A stretch of DNA of 64,000 nucleotides from Stomoxys calcitrans (lineage: Eukaryota > Arthropoda > Insecta > Diptera > Muscidae). Of this stretch, positions 22,220 to 34,421 are shown piece after piece. The stretch spans positions 58,508,561-58,572,560 of the forward strand of contig NC_081552.1 in NCBI RefSeq assembly GCF_963082655.1. The letters are read 5' to 3'. Under the pieces are notes generated by a model. It worked only from the letters and a program-made list of their open reading frames with translations. It was not told the origin of the DNA and did not search any database. A program made the position numbers and the translations under genes. Numbering within the stretch: the first letter of the stretch is position 1; every line of letters begins with the position of its first letter.

Positions 22220-23450
22220 TGGCAGTCTGCCATCAGACTCCCTAAGACATTTTCGTCCATTGTGATATCACAGGAACAGAAGAAGGAAGATGCCTTCTAG
22301 TTCTTACCATTGAACCATCCAGATCGCTTTAAAAAGCCCAACAACTTGCGAATGTTCTTATCAGCTAAATCAGACAGGTTCTCAAAGGACATTAGAACCT
22401 AAAGTTTAACTCCTTCTGACTGCCAGTGCGGGACACACACACAGATGGTGTTCTATAGTCTCTTCTTCTTCGATGCCCTCACAGCTTCTACAAAAGTCGT
22501 TACGGAGAACCTTCAGTCTGTCAGCATGTTTTCCGATTAGACAGTGACCTGTCATGACGGACACAATGGCTGAGACGTCTGTTCTCGCCAATGACAGCAA
22601 AGCGGTAGACCTCGTCCAGTCTAGATTAGGCCAAATAGTTTTGGAATGCTGACAGCCCCCTTTTTGAGTCCATCTATCATTTCTTGTTTTTCGGATCTGG
22701 TCCTGAAAACTTAGCTTACAAGTCGTTAGAGGCATACCCACTGATTCCAGTTTGTCTGGAATGGTAAGGTAGTTCCTAGTCCCGCAAGCTCATCCGCTTT
22801 ACAATTAACTGGGTTATCTCAGTGGCGCGGCACCCAGAACAGGTGAGTTTTGAACTATTCAGCTATCTCGTTGAGAGATCTGCGACAGTCGAGGGCGGTT
22901 TTAGTGTTCAGAAATACGTTCTCCAGGCATAAAAAAATGGCCTGCATGTCTGAGAAGATATTTAACTCAATCGTCGTTATGACATTATATCCAATCCACC
23001 ACTTCCTTAATTGCAAGAATATCGGGTTGTTACACAATGCAGTGATCGGGTAACCTTTTGGATAGGACCAGTTTTAGATCTTTAGAATACATCTCAAAGC
23101 CCACCTGGTCGTCTAGTTTGAAACCATTCGTATAGAAATCTATGTAACTTTTATTACCAGGGATATCGTAGTTCCAATCGGTTCTATCAGGAAAAGTGGT
23201 ACAGTCCTTTTTGCCAAAAGCGGCTCAGCCTCAGGGTGTAATTCACACTGCCTCCAACATCGGACATTGTATCAAGGATAACACAGTGTCCGTAGCCGCC
23301 ACATGACCAATGAGAAAGCTCCATTAGCCTCACGGCAGTGGTCGAAGCAATTTGTCTAGACCACCTTCGGTAGCCCACTTTGCTGTTGCAAATAGAGCTT
23401 CCTGAAGTATATCTCTTAGAGTGCTGCGATATCGGAACGATATCGGCAAA
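22220..23450 (-). pseudogene. RNase-H-bearing LINE, C-terminal ORF2 fragment (LINE 2)
   Basis: Minus-strand translation reads WATEGGLDK (reverse-transcriptase thumb), then IDFYTNGFKLDDQVGF and KRLPDHC (RNase H start; the usual TDGS Asp is Asn here). It ends with SLARTDVSAIVSVMTGHCLI, CRSCEGIEEEETIEHHLCVC and PALAVRRS. The C-terminal C-x2-C...H...C knuckle after RNase H is typical of R1/LOA/I-type insect LINEs. The longest surviving frame is 22406-22741. Stops interrupt the RNase H domain, so it is inactive. Confidence 0.82.
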
Positions 23451-23799
23451 CGTTTGCCACGATATCGGCAAACGTTTACACCTTTTTTTTTCAAAAATGA
23501 AGAATTTTGCAAACATGTAGGATTTTCCACAAATGTAGTATTTTCCAAATTTTGTTGTTGTCGTCACCATCAAACATGAAAATAGACCGCCTCCCTCAAA
23601 TCGGAGTTTATCTATTCTAAATTCCAACTAGACTTCGTTAAATTCGGTACAAACATTTACATTTTTGAAATGTATCTTTATATGGGATACATTTCACAAA
23701 TATATAGTAGCCGAGAAATTTCGCTTGGCAAATTTTGGAACTACAAATTTATACAAAATAAATTATGCCCTTCAAGATAATTTTATTTTGCATACTTCT
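23451..23799. other. Unassigned stretch with a short tandem repeat
   Basis: GATATCGGCAAACGTTT occurs twice at about 23440-23477. The remainder is AT-rich with nothing recognisable. Confidence 0.4.
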
Positions 23800-24630
23800 G
23801 TCAAACCAGCAAAAATTTAAGCTTCTAGGAACACAACAAGGACGATACTAGACCGGCAATATCAGACTATAAACTAATTTGGACCGTATTTGGCACAGTT
23901 ATTGGAGGCCACCATAGCGAAGAAGTTAGCATGTCCGCCTATGTTGTTGGACGCGTTATGAGGTGGTTTTCCTCTTCCACTGATGGCAACATTTGTGAGG
24001 TAGTATGCCATGTAAAAATTTCTATGAAAAAGAGGCCCTTATCATTAAGCTTAAACTTGAATCGGACTGCACTCTCACTTGATATGTGAGAAGTTTGCCC
24101 CTGTTCCTTAGTGGGATGTGTATGGGCAAAATTTGTAATTGGAAGTCGTAACAGAACACTACATACAAAATTTTAGCCAAATCGGAAAAAATTGCGGCTT
24201 CTATGGGCTTAAGAAGTCAAGTCGAAAGATCGGTTTATTTGGAAGCTATATCAGGCTATAGACCGATTTAAACCGTACTTAGCACAGTTATTGGAAGTCA
24301 TAACAGAAGACTGCCGCAAAATTCAGCCAAATCGAACAAAAATTACGGTTTTTAGAAGTTAAAGAACTGAAATCGGGAGATCGGTTTAAATGGGATCTAT
24401 ATCTAAATCTGAACCGATATGGCCCATTTTCAATCCCCAATGACGTACATCAATATTAAGTATCTGTACATAATTTCAAGCGGCTAGCCTTACGCGTTCG
24501 GTGGCTTTCGTGATTTCGACAGACGGACGGACATGGCTAGATCGACGAGACGAATATTTCGAGGTGTTACAAGCGGAATGACTAAATTAGTATACCCCCA
24601 CCCTATGGTGGTGGGTATAGAAATGTAGGT
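23800..24630 (+). mobile_element. Family D (A-related) element, split by a SINE
   Basis: Units contain GATCGGTTTATTTGGAAGCT and CAAAATTTTAGCCAAATCGG, with a 3' module (GACGGACGGACATGGCTAG) and the end CCTATGGTGGTGGGTATAGA. It is homologous to but distinct from A. A SINE at 23909-24133 interrupts one unit. The 5' palindrome is absent. Confidence 0.7.
23909..24133 (+). mobile_element. tRNA-derived SINE copy S1
   Basis: CACCATAGCGAAGAAGTTAG matches the box A region of the copy at 53230-53548. It is followed by a diverged box B region, CAACATTTGTGAGGTA and CTTGAATCGGACTGCACTC. ATTGGA occurs on each side (about 23903 and 24140), a probable 6-bp target-site duplication inside the D unit. Confidence 0.72.
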
Positions 24631-25177
24631 TTCAGAGCAAAAATACGGAAAATTGTGGGTACATTAACATGGAACCTAGACCTAAAGTTGAACCCATATG
24701 GCCCATATTCACATTTTATATGCTTAAAATGTGTAATCTGGAGTTCGATCTATATGGTATCTATATTAAAATATGGATTGGGATGAGTAAAGTATACCAA
24801 ATTTTTCAAAATTCCAGCAAAATCGGACATTTGCTAAGCCTTTTAGGAGCTGAAGTTTTCAAATTTAGAGTCCAGTCTTTACGGGGGTTTTGAAAATATA
24901 TAATTCTATACAGCAACATTCACACTTAATGGATAAAAAAAAAAAAAAACATTAGTGCCAAAGTTCAGTTTCCATACGCATAATGCCAGTAAGTTGAATC
25001 TTACATTCATAAAGACGTTATCCCTAAAAGTTTGCTTGGGTATGGCAAAAATTGTTTTTACCATCTGAATGCTGCTGCCGAAGTTCATCAAATTCAACGA
25101 TATTACTATGATATTACTAAATATTGGCTTCCGTTTAAATAACATGTAAACGTTTAAATTACTATTTAATTTAAACC
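24631..25177. repeat. Weakly D-like or unassigned sequence
   Basis: GATCTATATGGTATCTATAT and CAGCAAAATCGGACA hint at a decayed unit near 24745-24840. The rest, including an A14 run near 24938, is unassigned. Confidence 0.4.
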
Positions 25178-25900
25178 ATTAAAAACATGCTAAGTTCGGC
25201 CGGGCCGAATCTAGGGAACCCACCACCAGGGATTCTGCTTAAAATTTATACAAAATATATTTAGTTGAAGGGCTTAATTTTATTCTACTTACCAAACTTC
25301 TGTCAAGCCAGCAAAAATTAAAGCATCTACGAACCAAACAAGGATAATCGAAAGACCGGTTTATGGGGGAGCAATATCAGTTTATAGGCTGGTTTAAACA
25401 ATACTTGGCACAGTTTTTGGAAATCGTTACAGAACACCGCATACAAAATTTCCGCCAAATCGAAAAAAAACGGCTTGTAAGGACTCAAAAAGTCAAATCG
25501 GGATATTGGTTTATATGGGAGTTACATCAGGTTATAGAACGATTTGGACCGTACTGTTGTTGGAAGTCATAACAGAACACTAAGATTCAGCCAAATCGGA
25601 CAAAAATTGCGGCTTGCAAGGGCTCAAGAAATCAAATCGGGAGATCTGTTTATATATATCAGGTTATAAACCGATTTGGACCGTACATTTTACCATTGTT
25701 AAAAACCATAACAGAAAATCACATGCAAAATTTCAGCCAAATCAGGCATAAAGTGCTCCTTTAAAGGAGTCAAAACTAACATCGGGAGATCCGATTATAT
25801 GGGAGCTATATCAGGTTATTTACCGATGTGGGCCGTACTTGGAACAACTGTTAAAAATTTCAGTAAAATCGGACAAATCCTATAGTGGTGGGTATAAAAA
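25178..25900 (+). mobile_element. Family D element with both ends
   Basis: It starts AAAAACATGCTAAGTTCGGC with the palindrome TTCGGCCGGGCCGAA, then GAACCCACCACC, three to four units (GGAGATCTGTTTATATA, CAAAATTTCAGCCAAATC), and ends ATAGTGGTGGGTATAAAAA. The microsatellite and 3' module are deleted. Confidence 0.78.
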
Positions 25901-25909
25901 TCCCCATAA

Positions 25910-26204
25910 TTTTTATACCCACCACCGAAGGATGGGGGTGTATTAATTTTGTCATTCTGTTTGCAACACATTGAAATATCCATTTCCGACCCTATAGAGT
26001 ATATATATTTTTGATCGTCGTAAATATCTAAGGCGATCTAGCCATGTCCATCCGTCCGTCCGGCTGTTCTATTGAAATTACGCTACAGTCTTTGAAAATA
26101 GAGATATTGAGCTGAAACTTGGCACAGATTCTTTTTTTGTCCCATATAGACAGATCCGCAGATTAATTATCCGCACGGTAGAACTAAACGCCTTTTTACT
26201 TGTT
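25910..26204 (-). mobile_element. Family B internal-deletion derivative (~295 bp)
   Basis: It has the B 3' end (forward TTTTTATACCCACCACCGAA), 3' module, TCCGTCCGTCCGG tract and B 5' end (CGCCTTTTTACTTGTT), but almost no tandem units remain and the palindrome is lost. It resembles a miniature derivative. Confidence 0.78.
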
Positions 26205-26440
26205 TTTCAAGAAGTATATTCTCGAGATTGGTCGGACCATACTTAGTACACCTTTTTGAGGTCATAGGGAAAAACAAATGTCCAACTAAATCGGAAAAGA
26301 ACAGCTTTCTCTTAAGGCTCAAGAAGTATAAACTGGATATCGGATTATATGGGAGCTTTATCTAAACGTAGACAGATATGAGCCTGCACAATCCCAACCG
26401 AACTACATTAATAAGAAGGCACAAAAAAGAAACCACTTAA
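26205..26440 (+). repeat. Degenerate A/D-type unit
   Basis: GGACCATACTTAGTACA, CAACTAAATCGGAAAAGAAC and CGAACTACATTAATAAGAAG match one decayed unit followed by the start of the 3' module. Confidence 0.6.
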
Positions 26441-26499
26441 GGTAATCTATAACCCAGAATATCACACCATATGTCCTAATAGTTTTTCCGTCCTAATAC

Positions 26500-26685
26500 T
26501 GGCGACATTTGTAAGTTGCTATACCATCTGATATGGCAGCTATTAAAAACTTCTCCAAAAAATCACTGCGGCACGCCGTTCGGACTCATTGAGCTTAGAC
26601 CTGGATCGGGCAGAACTCACTGATATGTGAGAAGTTTGCCCCTGTTACTTTATGGAATGTTCACAGGCAAATTTGAGTTTGCATG
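26500..26685 (+). mobile_element. tRNA-derived SINE copy S2 (5' truncated)
   Basis: It shares GCGACATTTGTAAG, CACTGCGGCACGCCGTTCGG and GATATGTGAGAAGTTTGCCC with the other SINE copies. The tRNA-like head is missing. Confidence 0.7.
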
Positions 26686-26859
26686 TTACTAGCAGGGTGG
26701 CCAATTCAAACATTTTCTTCAATCTTAGATCCTCTACTACAAACCGCAAGAGGATTGCAAAACGATCAGCCTTCTCTTTTCAATGCCATAAACGCTTTAC
26801 AACTACAAATAAAATGCACAAATAGTTTTGGAAAGAAAAACAGGGGGTTGAGACCATAG

Positions 26860-27470
26860 TGCACAGCTTATCTGATAGTCGATATATTAGTTTCAGCCTC
26901 GGAGAAAATACTGCAGATTTGGTCCCTTGGCTTAACAGAAGAACGACAGATTGGAATAAATTTCGGCATACATTTTGCAGTACTATCCCATCTAGAACAG
27001 AAAATGAAGTGAAACTGCGTATGACACAGACATAACTGTCAAGCGCATCACGAAGGTGATTGGCTTATGTAGGCATGTCCTAAGACTAAACCAAGGAGCA
27101 AACAGCGACTGCCGTGGTGGACCCTAGAACTGGTTTGTCCAAGGAAGAGCTGCAGAAAACTCTACGAGAGGGTGAAGATCACATGGACACCACACGATTG
27201 GGACGTCTATAAGGCTGAGTTAAAAAAATACAAGGCCGACCGGAGAAAGGCTCAAAACAAATTCTGGGTGGAATTCTACAACTCTGTGGAGGATACATTT
27301 GAAGCCTTTAGTCTAAGGCAGATCCTATCCTCGAAACCTTTTACGATGGGATAAATTCAAAAGCAAGAGAATTCACAGTGTTGCCAAAACGATGTTGTAT
27401 GTAGACGAAACTTAACATAGTCAATGTCAATGAAAATGGCCCCACGTCTCATCATTTACCCAACATAACG
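26860..27470 (+). pseudogene. RNase-H LINE, endonuclease-RT linker fragment
   Basis: Plus-strand translation, with shifts, gives SRYISFSLGENTADL, NPWWT-like residues before KSCRKLYERVKITWTPHDWD, and AELKKYKADRRKAQNKFW (open frame 27172-27354). This linker is characteristic of the RNase-H LINE family also seen at 55931-60620. It has lost the catalytic domains on both sides. Confidence 0.72.
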
Positions 27471-27479
27471 AACGCATGC

Positions 27480-28910
27480 TATCACTTGCCGCACCGAATG
27501 TGTTCGTAGTCCTATGTTCCCGTTATGATTCCGAAAGTTTTACTGACCTCCTTCTCCTTTCACTAATCTCCTCGTTTTCTCACGATCTGGAGCTCCCCAT
27601 AGGATTTTCGTCGTTTTACCGACCGTTTCGCTGTTCCACAGTGTTACATGCTCATTCGTCGCAAATGCCTATTACTCGGACTAGAAGACTTCGTGTTATA
27701 AAAGTTTATTAACGGCAGTCCTCTGGCCTTCACTGTCAAATCGTCTGCTCTTTCATTCCCCCTACCTCCGCTATGGCCCGGCACCCAAACGATGCGGATT
27801 TTACCATCCTCAGAGGCGTTAATCTCCTTCTTACACTCCAAGACTGTTCGCGACGGTAAGGTTGGTTGTTTTTGCCCTGATGGCCAGTTTACTGTCCGTA
27901 AAGATGTTCACACTCGAAGTCCAGATCTCCGTCCCTGGGTTCATAATGTAAACCCCCAGGTCCACTTTGTCTTCTAGCTATTATCCATCTGCTTAATTAT
28001 CTAGATGGCAATACCAGAGTTCCGTCAAGCCAAGACTGTGCCTCTTCCATTCATTACAGGTTCCCTATCGTCCTCTCGATTATATAGCGATGGTATGACT
28101 TGATCCTATCTTCTATCTGTATCTGGACTCAGGGTTCATAGCCGCAGTGGCTAAATAATACTAAATCTGTATGTCTATGAGTCGGATATCTAGAAAAGTC
28201 TCTAGCGCCCTAGTGGGTGTGGTCCTCATCGCTCCGCTTAAGTCGAGAAAACATGTTCTCTGAACATATTTTGTTCTCCATCGTGGACAGCTATGCATAA
28301 GTAAGTATTGGTCTAATCTTGTAGTCATTGTACTATCCTCGGATTCAGGCTCCATTTCAAGCCTACGGCCCGTCTACATAGTGTGCAACATCTATTTTCG
28401 TACGTTCCTTATTGTGACACTTCCAATTCAGTTTGCTGTCCAAGATCACTTCCAAGTCTTTGACTTTGTCAGATATCGAAATCATTCTATCGAGGAAACG
28501 GGGCCCAGACAGGCAGATTTTAGTCTTCTTTGGGTTAAGATTGATACCTCCAGATCTAGCCCAGCCGTATGACATCTGCAAGACCATTTCGGTCCTTCTC
28601 CATAGCTGAATGGGATCCTTACTACTTAGAAGTATTGTAACATTGTCTGCGTAGCAAACGGGTCAAAATCCCTCCTTAGTCAGCATCCGTAATAGGTTAT
28701 TTATGATGGTCTTCCATGGGAGTGGCGATGAAGTACCCCCTGTGGCGTACCCTGTGCCACAATCTCTCTTATATTTATGTCATGGGATCAGCAGTTTATG
28801 TTACTGTTCCTTAGCATATGGTTTATCCCGATTCTGAGGACTGGATCAATTTTGAACATAAATTGCAATAGTGTGGTTATTAGTTAGCTGAACCTTACTT
28901 CTCTCCAAAG
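27480..28910 (-). pseudogene. RNase-H LINE, RT to C-terminal fragment (LINE 5)
   Basis: The minus strand, read from high to low coordinates, encodes QGTPQGVLH (28735-28760), then NLNPKKTKICLSGPRFLD and DLEVILDSKLNWKCHNKERT (28363-28587). LDLSGAMRTTPTRALETFLD follows (28161-28355), then the RNase H end KIRIVWVPGHSGGRGNERAD (27644-27841) and a thumb-like tail with VTLWNSETVGKT. Order and motifs match the plus-strand LINE at 58560-60620, so the two are the same family. Many frameshifts; inactive. Confidence 0.82.
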
Positions 28911-28916
28911 AGGTGT

Positions 28917-29070
28917 CGCACTGCGGCACGGCGTTCGGACTCGGCTATAAAAAGGAGGCCCCTAATCATTGAGCTTAAAACTTGAATCGGACTGCACTCG
29001 TTGATATGTGAGAAATTTGCCCCTGTTCCTTAGTGGAATGTTCATGGGCAAAGTTTGTTTGTTTGTATTT
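28917..29070 (+). mobile_element. tRNA-derived SINE copy S3 (5' truncated)
   Basis: CACTGCGGCACGGCGTTCGG, AAACTTGAATCGGACTGCAC and TTCCTTAGTGGAATGTTCAT match the SINE body; the tRNA-like head is absent. The sequence from 29071 to about 29440 is unassigned. Confidence 0.7.
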
Positions 29071-29452
29071 TGTTACATGTTTAACACGGAGGTTTTTCTT
29101 ATGACTCTTGACATTACTGGAATTTAATCGAAATCGAATTCTAACCAAACCACATATATGTTAGATTGAAACTATTCGTTTCGTTAAGTTAGGCGGTGCT
29201 ATGCACTTTTTATTAGAGCTTCAAGTTGTAACCTAAAAACTTTTTTTTTACAATAATCACCACTATAACCTTTAGAATTTCCACGCCACGTAGAGTTGCT
29301 GACTAAACACAATACAGTTCCCATTATCGACGGTAAAATGATCAACAAGTTAAAGGTTGTCGAACTAATGGGGAGACTTGGTGGTTGCTTTCATAAAAAA
29401 ATCAAAATTCCATAGAAATCGGTTCAGATTAAGATACGCACTCATAGAAAAA

Positions 29453-29496
29453 AGCCTGCTGATAATAACAGATACTGCTGCTATTATCAGCAGGCT
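29453..29496. repeat. Perfect 15-bp inverted repeat (fold-back)
   Basis: AGCCTGCTGATAATA (29453-29467) is the exact reverse complement of 29482-29496, with a 14-base spacer. The core TCAGCAGGCT occurs again near 29573, so the surrounding ~190 bp may be one end of a small DNA transposon or LTR. Confidence 0.75.
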
Positions 29497-29739
29497 GTTG
29501 TTAGTCATATATCTTATGGTGTTATTACAGCAGTAGTTTTGCTCTCAGAGCAAAATGTTTGCAGTTTCATGTCAGCAGGCTGCCTGCCAAAAAGACAGTT
29601 TTTGGCTGAAAATGTCTGCTGTTTTTTTTATTTATTTGTCTTATGTCTATAGATTACAAAATCCTTACAGACTAAAGTAACTGCTAAATATATAAGTAAA
29701 AGAAAATTTATGTATATATTTTTTTTAACTTTTAAGAAT

Positions 29740-30290
29740 TTAGGGGTTTAAATGCTATATATGATGCAAGTATAAAATTAACTTCCTTTTTATCGACTCA
29801 CGACTTTCTGATAGATCAATTTGATTATAAAATTTGTTGAATTCAAGGAAGAGGCGGCGCAAGGGACCATTATTTGCATAATTGGTGGTATAATAATTTA
29901 TATGAAGTAGTTGATAACGACGAGTTGGTCTGAATGAAACATTTATATAAAGTCTGTTAAAAAAAACTGATAATAATTTACCATGAATAATGCTCACATT
30001 ATAAAAGTTGCTTTCAGCATATCGTGACGACTCTTCAAAGTTGGAAATTAAATTAGATTCAATCTGTAATTATAGCTAGGCAAATCCTGCTGGTTCCAGC
30101 TACGATTCCTGAAGCGAAATAATAAAAATTGTTTCTGAACCGATTCAATTGTATTGGAATGAATAAGGTAAACTGGGTCCCATACTACAGAACCGTACTC
30201 TAAGATACAAAGCACAAAAGAAATATACAACTGCTTAGAAACTATTGGATCTGAGAATTCTTTACTTCAATTGCCTTCAAAAATAAGGCA
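29740..30290 (-). pseudogene. CR1/Jockey-type LINE, ORF2 C-terminal fragment
   Basis: Minus-strand translation gives [20 protein letters not shown] and ESVQKQFLLFRFRNRSWN (30048-30230). FRPTRRYQLLHINYYTTNYA and LFLEFNKFYNQIDLS then lead to a stop (29755-29997). This is the thumb-to-C-terminus of an insect CR1/Jockey-group ORF2, probably the same family as 60621-63480. It is 5' truncated, as is usual for LINE insertions. Confidence 0.82.
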
Positions 30291-30312
30291 ATTTAAACTA
30301 AAATTATGGATA

Positions 30313-30463
<151 letters not shown>

Positions 30464-30474
30464 ATCTTATATAT

Positions 30475-32073
30475 AACAAGTAAAAGCGTGCTACGTTCGG
30501 CCGGGCCGAATCTTATATACCCTCCACCATGGATCGCATTTGTCGAGTTCTTTTCCCGGCATCTCTTCTTAGGCAAAATAGGATATAAGAAAAGAGTTGC
30601 TCTGCTATTAAAACGATATCAAGATATGGTCCGGTTCGGACCACAATTAAATTATATGTTGGAGACCTGTGTAAAATTTCAACCAATTCGTATAAGAATT
30701 GCGCCCATTGGGGCTCACGAAGTAAAATAGAGAGAACGATTTATATGAGATCTGTATCGGGCTATAGACCGATTCAGACCATAATAAACACGTTTGTTGA
30801 TGGTCATGAGAGGATCCGTCGTACAAAATTTCAGGCATATTGGATAATAATTGCGACCTCTAGGGGTCAAGAAGTCAAGATCCCAGATCGGTTTATATGG
30901 CAGCTATATCAGGTCATGAACTGATTTGAACCTTATTTGACACAGTTGTTGAAAATAAAAATAAAATACGTCATGCTAAATTTCAGCCAAATCGGATAGG
31001 AATTGCGCCCTCTAGAAGCTCAAGAAGTCAAATCCCCAGATCTGTTTATATGACAGCTATATCAGGTTATGGACCGATTTCAACCATACTTGGCACAGTT
31101 GTTGAATATCATAACGAAATACCTCGTGCAAAAATTCATTCAAATCGGATAAGAATTGTGCCCTCTAGAGACTCAAGAAGTCAAGACCCAAGATCGGTTT
31201 ATATGGCAGCTATATCAGGTTATGAACTGATTTAAACCATACTTGGCATAATTGTTGGGTATCATAACAAAACACGTCGTGCGAAATTCCATTTCATTCG
31301 GATAAGAATTGCGTCCTCTAGAGGCTCAAGAAGTCAAGTCCCCAGATCTGTTTATATGACAGCTATATCAGGTTATGGACCGATTTGAACCATACTTGGC
31401 ACAGTTATTGGATATAATAACAAAACAAAACGTCGTGCAAAATTTCATTTCAATCGGATAAGAATTGCGCACTCTAGAGGCTCAAGAAGTCAAGACCCAA
31501 GATCGGTTTATATGGCAGCTATATCAGGTTATGGACCGATTTGAACCATACTTGGCGCAGTTGCAAAATTTCATTCTGGTCGGATAAGAATTGCGCCTTC
31601 TAGAGGCTCAAGAAGTCAAGACCCAAGATCGGTTTATATGGCAGCTATATCAGGTTATGGACCGATTTGAACTATACTTGGCACAGTTGTTGGATATCAT
31701 AGCAAAACACGTCGTGCAAAATTTCATTCCAATCGGATAAGAATTGCGCACTCTAGAGGCTCAAGATGTCAAGACCCAAGATCGGTTTATATAGCAGCTA
31801 TATCAAAACATGGACCGATATGGCCCATTTGCAATACCAACCGACCTACACTAATAAGAAGTATTTGTGCAAAATTTCAAGCGTCTAACTTTACTCCTTC
31901 GGAAGTTAGCGTGTTTTCGACAGACAGACGGACGGACATGGCTAGATAGACATTAAATTTCACGACGATCAAGAATATATATACTTTATGGGGTCTCAGA
32001 CGAATATTTCGAGTAGTTACAAACAGAATGACGAAATTAGTATACCCCCCATCTTATGGTGGAGGGTATAAAA
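30475..32073 (+). mobile_element. Family A element
   Basis: Complete ends, with the palindrome at about 30497-30511, 5' arm TATACCCTCCACCAT, eight to nine units (one shortened near 31560) and a very short microsatellite (GACGGACGGAC). The 3' arm is followed directly by the start of the family C Helitron. Confidence 0.88.
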
Positions 32074-32074
32074 A

Positions 32075-34411
32075 TCAATCTTTGTTTGTTGGTAAATTTG
32101 TTTGTTTGTGTGTTCCTTATAGACTCAGAAACGGCTGAACCGATTTTCTTGAAATTTTCAAAGATGGTGCATAATAATCCCGTGGTGATTTTTGATATCT
32201 GAAGGGGGGGGGGGGGGGGGGGGGTGGGGGGACCCTCCCCCTTACCTTAATTTTCACAAACGCCAGATCTCGGAGATGGGTGTTGCTATTTAAGCGAAAT
32301 TTTGTGTGCTCTCATATAGTACCCTACAAATAAAAATTTGGTATCCAAATTTCGGATGGGGTACCTAGAGGGGCGGCCCACCCTAAAACCTACTGAACAT
32401 GTATTTAGACCAATCACGACAATATGGGACTCAAATGAAAGGTATTTAGGATAAGAAAACGTATCTGATATCCATTTGTCGAACCAAGTGCTAGGGGGAA
32501 TACCCCAACCCCCAAAACAACCTAAATCGGACATATTTACCGACCATGGCAATATGGGACTCAAATGAAAGGTATTTGCGAGTAGAATACGAATCTGATA
32601 TCCAAATGTGGGACGACGTTTCTGGGAGTCCACCTCTTTCCCAAAACACCCCCCAAACAGGACTTATTTACTGACCATGGGAATATGGGGCTTAAAAAAA
32701 GGTATTTGAGTGTAGAAGTAGAATCTGATATCCAAATATGGGAACAAGTGTTTATGGGGCCACCCCAACCCCACAACACCACCCAACCCCCAAAACGCCC
32801 CTAAATCGGACATATTTACCGATCATGCCAATATGGGACTTAAATGAACGGTATTTGCGAGTAAAATACGAATCTGATATCCAAATGTGGGACCACGTTT
32901 CTGGGGGGTGGACCCCTTCCCCAAAACACCCCCCAAACAGGACTTATTTACTAACCATGGGAATATGGGGCTTAAACAAAAGGTATTTGAGTGTAGAATT
33001 CGAATATGATATCCAAATATGGGAAAAAAAATCCCTAAAAGGGAACAAATTTACGACCATAGCAATATGGGGTTCAAATGAAAGGTCTTTGGGAGTAAAG
33101 CACGGATCTGATATTAATATTCCAGAAAAGTGTAAATGGGGCCACCCCACCCCCACAACACCACCCAAATAGTAGGTATTTGCTGACTTTTGCAATATGA
33201 GGCTCAAATACGAGGGTTTTTGAGAGTGGAACACGAATCCGATATATATTTTCAAGGGCAACTCACTGAGTGGCCGCCCATCCCCCAAAACACCCTCCAA
33301 GCCGGTCACGCTTGCCGACTATGGAAATATGGGGCTCAAATTAAAGGTATTTGGGAGTAGACTACGTATCTGATATCAACATTAGGTCCCAACTGTCTAG
33401 GGGATGGTCCACCACCATAACAACCCCTAAATAGTACGTATTTGCTCACCAAGACAATTTGGGTCGTAAAGAGAGTGGAACGAAATATTTATAGTTTTAA
33501 GGGCCAATACCCCAAACCGAACATATTTGCTGAGTTTTGCAATAAGGAGTTTAAATGAGATTTGAAAACGAATTTGATATCCAATTTTGAGGGCAATGGC
33601 AATATGGGGTTCAAATAAATGATATATAAATATATGAGAATAGAGCACGTTGCTGATATATTTTCCGGGCGTACACTTAAATCGGCCATATATACCCCAT
33701 GTCAATGTGCAGCTTAAATAAAAGGTGTTGGAGGGTAGAGCAAGAATTGATACCCACTTTCGGGACCAATTTTCTGGGGGTCAACCCCTTTTCCAAAATA
33801 CCCCACAAGCAGCAATTTTTTACTGACCATCGCAAAATGGGTCTCAAATAAAGGTATTTGGGAGTAGAATACGAATTTGGTATCCTAATTAAGGACCATG
33901 TATTTAGGGAATCACCCCTTCCCCAAAACACCCCGCAAAGGGTAAAAAATTTTCGACCATGCCAATATGTGGTATTTAAGATTAGAAAACGAATTTGATA
34001 ACCTGTTTTGGGGCATGTGTTTGGGGGACGCCTCATCGTATAAACTCCCCTAAACCAAAGGCAATATGGGGTTTAAATAAATGGTTTTTGAAAGAAGAGC
34101 ACAATGCTGATATTTTTTCAGGGCCAAGTACCTGGGAGACCACAAATCAGATATCATGAGACGGCTGAAATAAAGTATTTTGAGAATGAAGTACACCTTA
34201 CATCCAAACTCAAATTCGTAGACCAATAAAAATCATATGGGATTCGGACAAAGGTACTTATATTGTTAAATTATTAGTCAAGCGATATACTATTTTCGTA
34301 GCATGGTATTTCACTAAAAGCTCTTTAATTGTCGAAAATAAATATTCCAAGGAAACTTTTGTTCCATATAAAGTAAAACAAGGCGCAGCGGAGCGGGCCC
34401 GGGTCAGCTAG
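32075..34411 (+). mobile_element. Family C Helitron-like element C2
   Basis: It starts TCAATCTTTGTTTGTTTG and ends GCGGAGCGGGCCCGGGTCAG-CTAG (CTAG at 34408-34411) followed by T, the TC...CTRR-T signature of Helitrons. The interior has about 15 degenerate units of ~120-150 bp, with CTGATATCC at 32595, 32725 and 32874. No Rep/helicase is encoded, so it is non-autonomous. A G21-T-G6 run lies at 32214-32231. Confidence 0.78.
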
Positions 34412-34421
34412 TCTTATATAT

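Noticed and set aside
32286..34036. Several 70-140-residue frames in family C
   Set aside because: They are repeats of one low-complexity translated unit inside a Helitron-like element, recur in other copies, and lack any domain.
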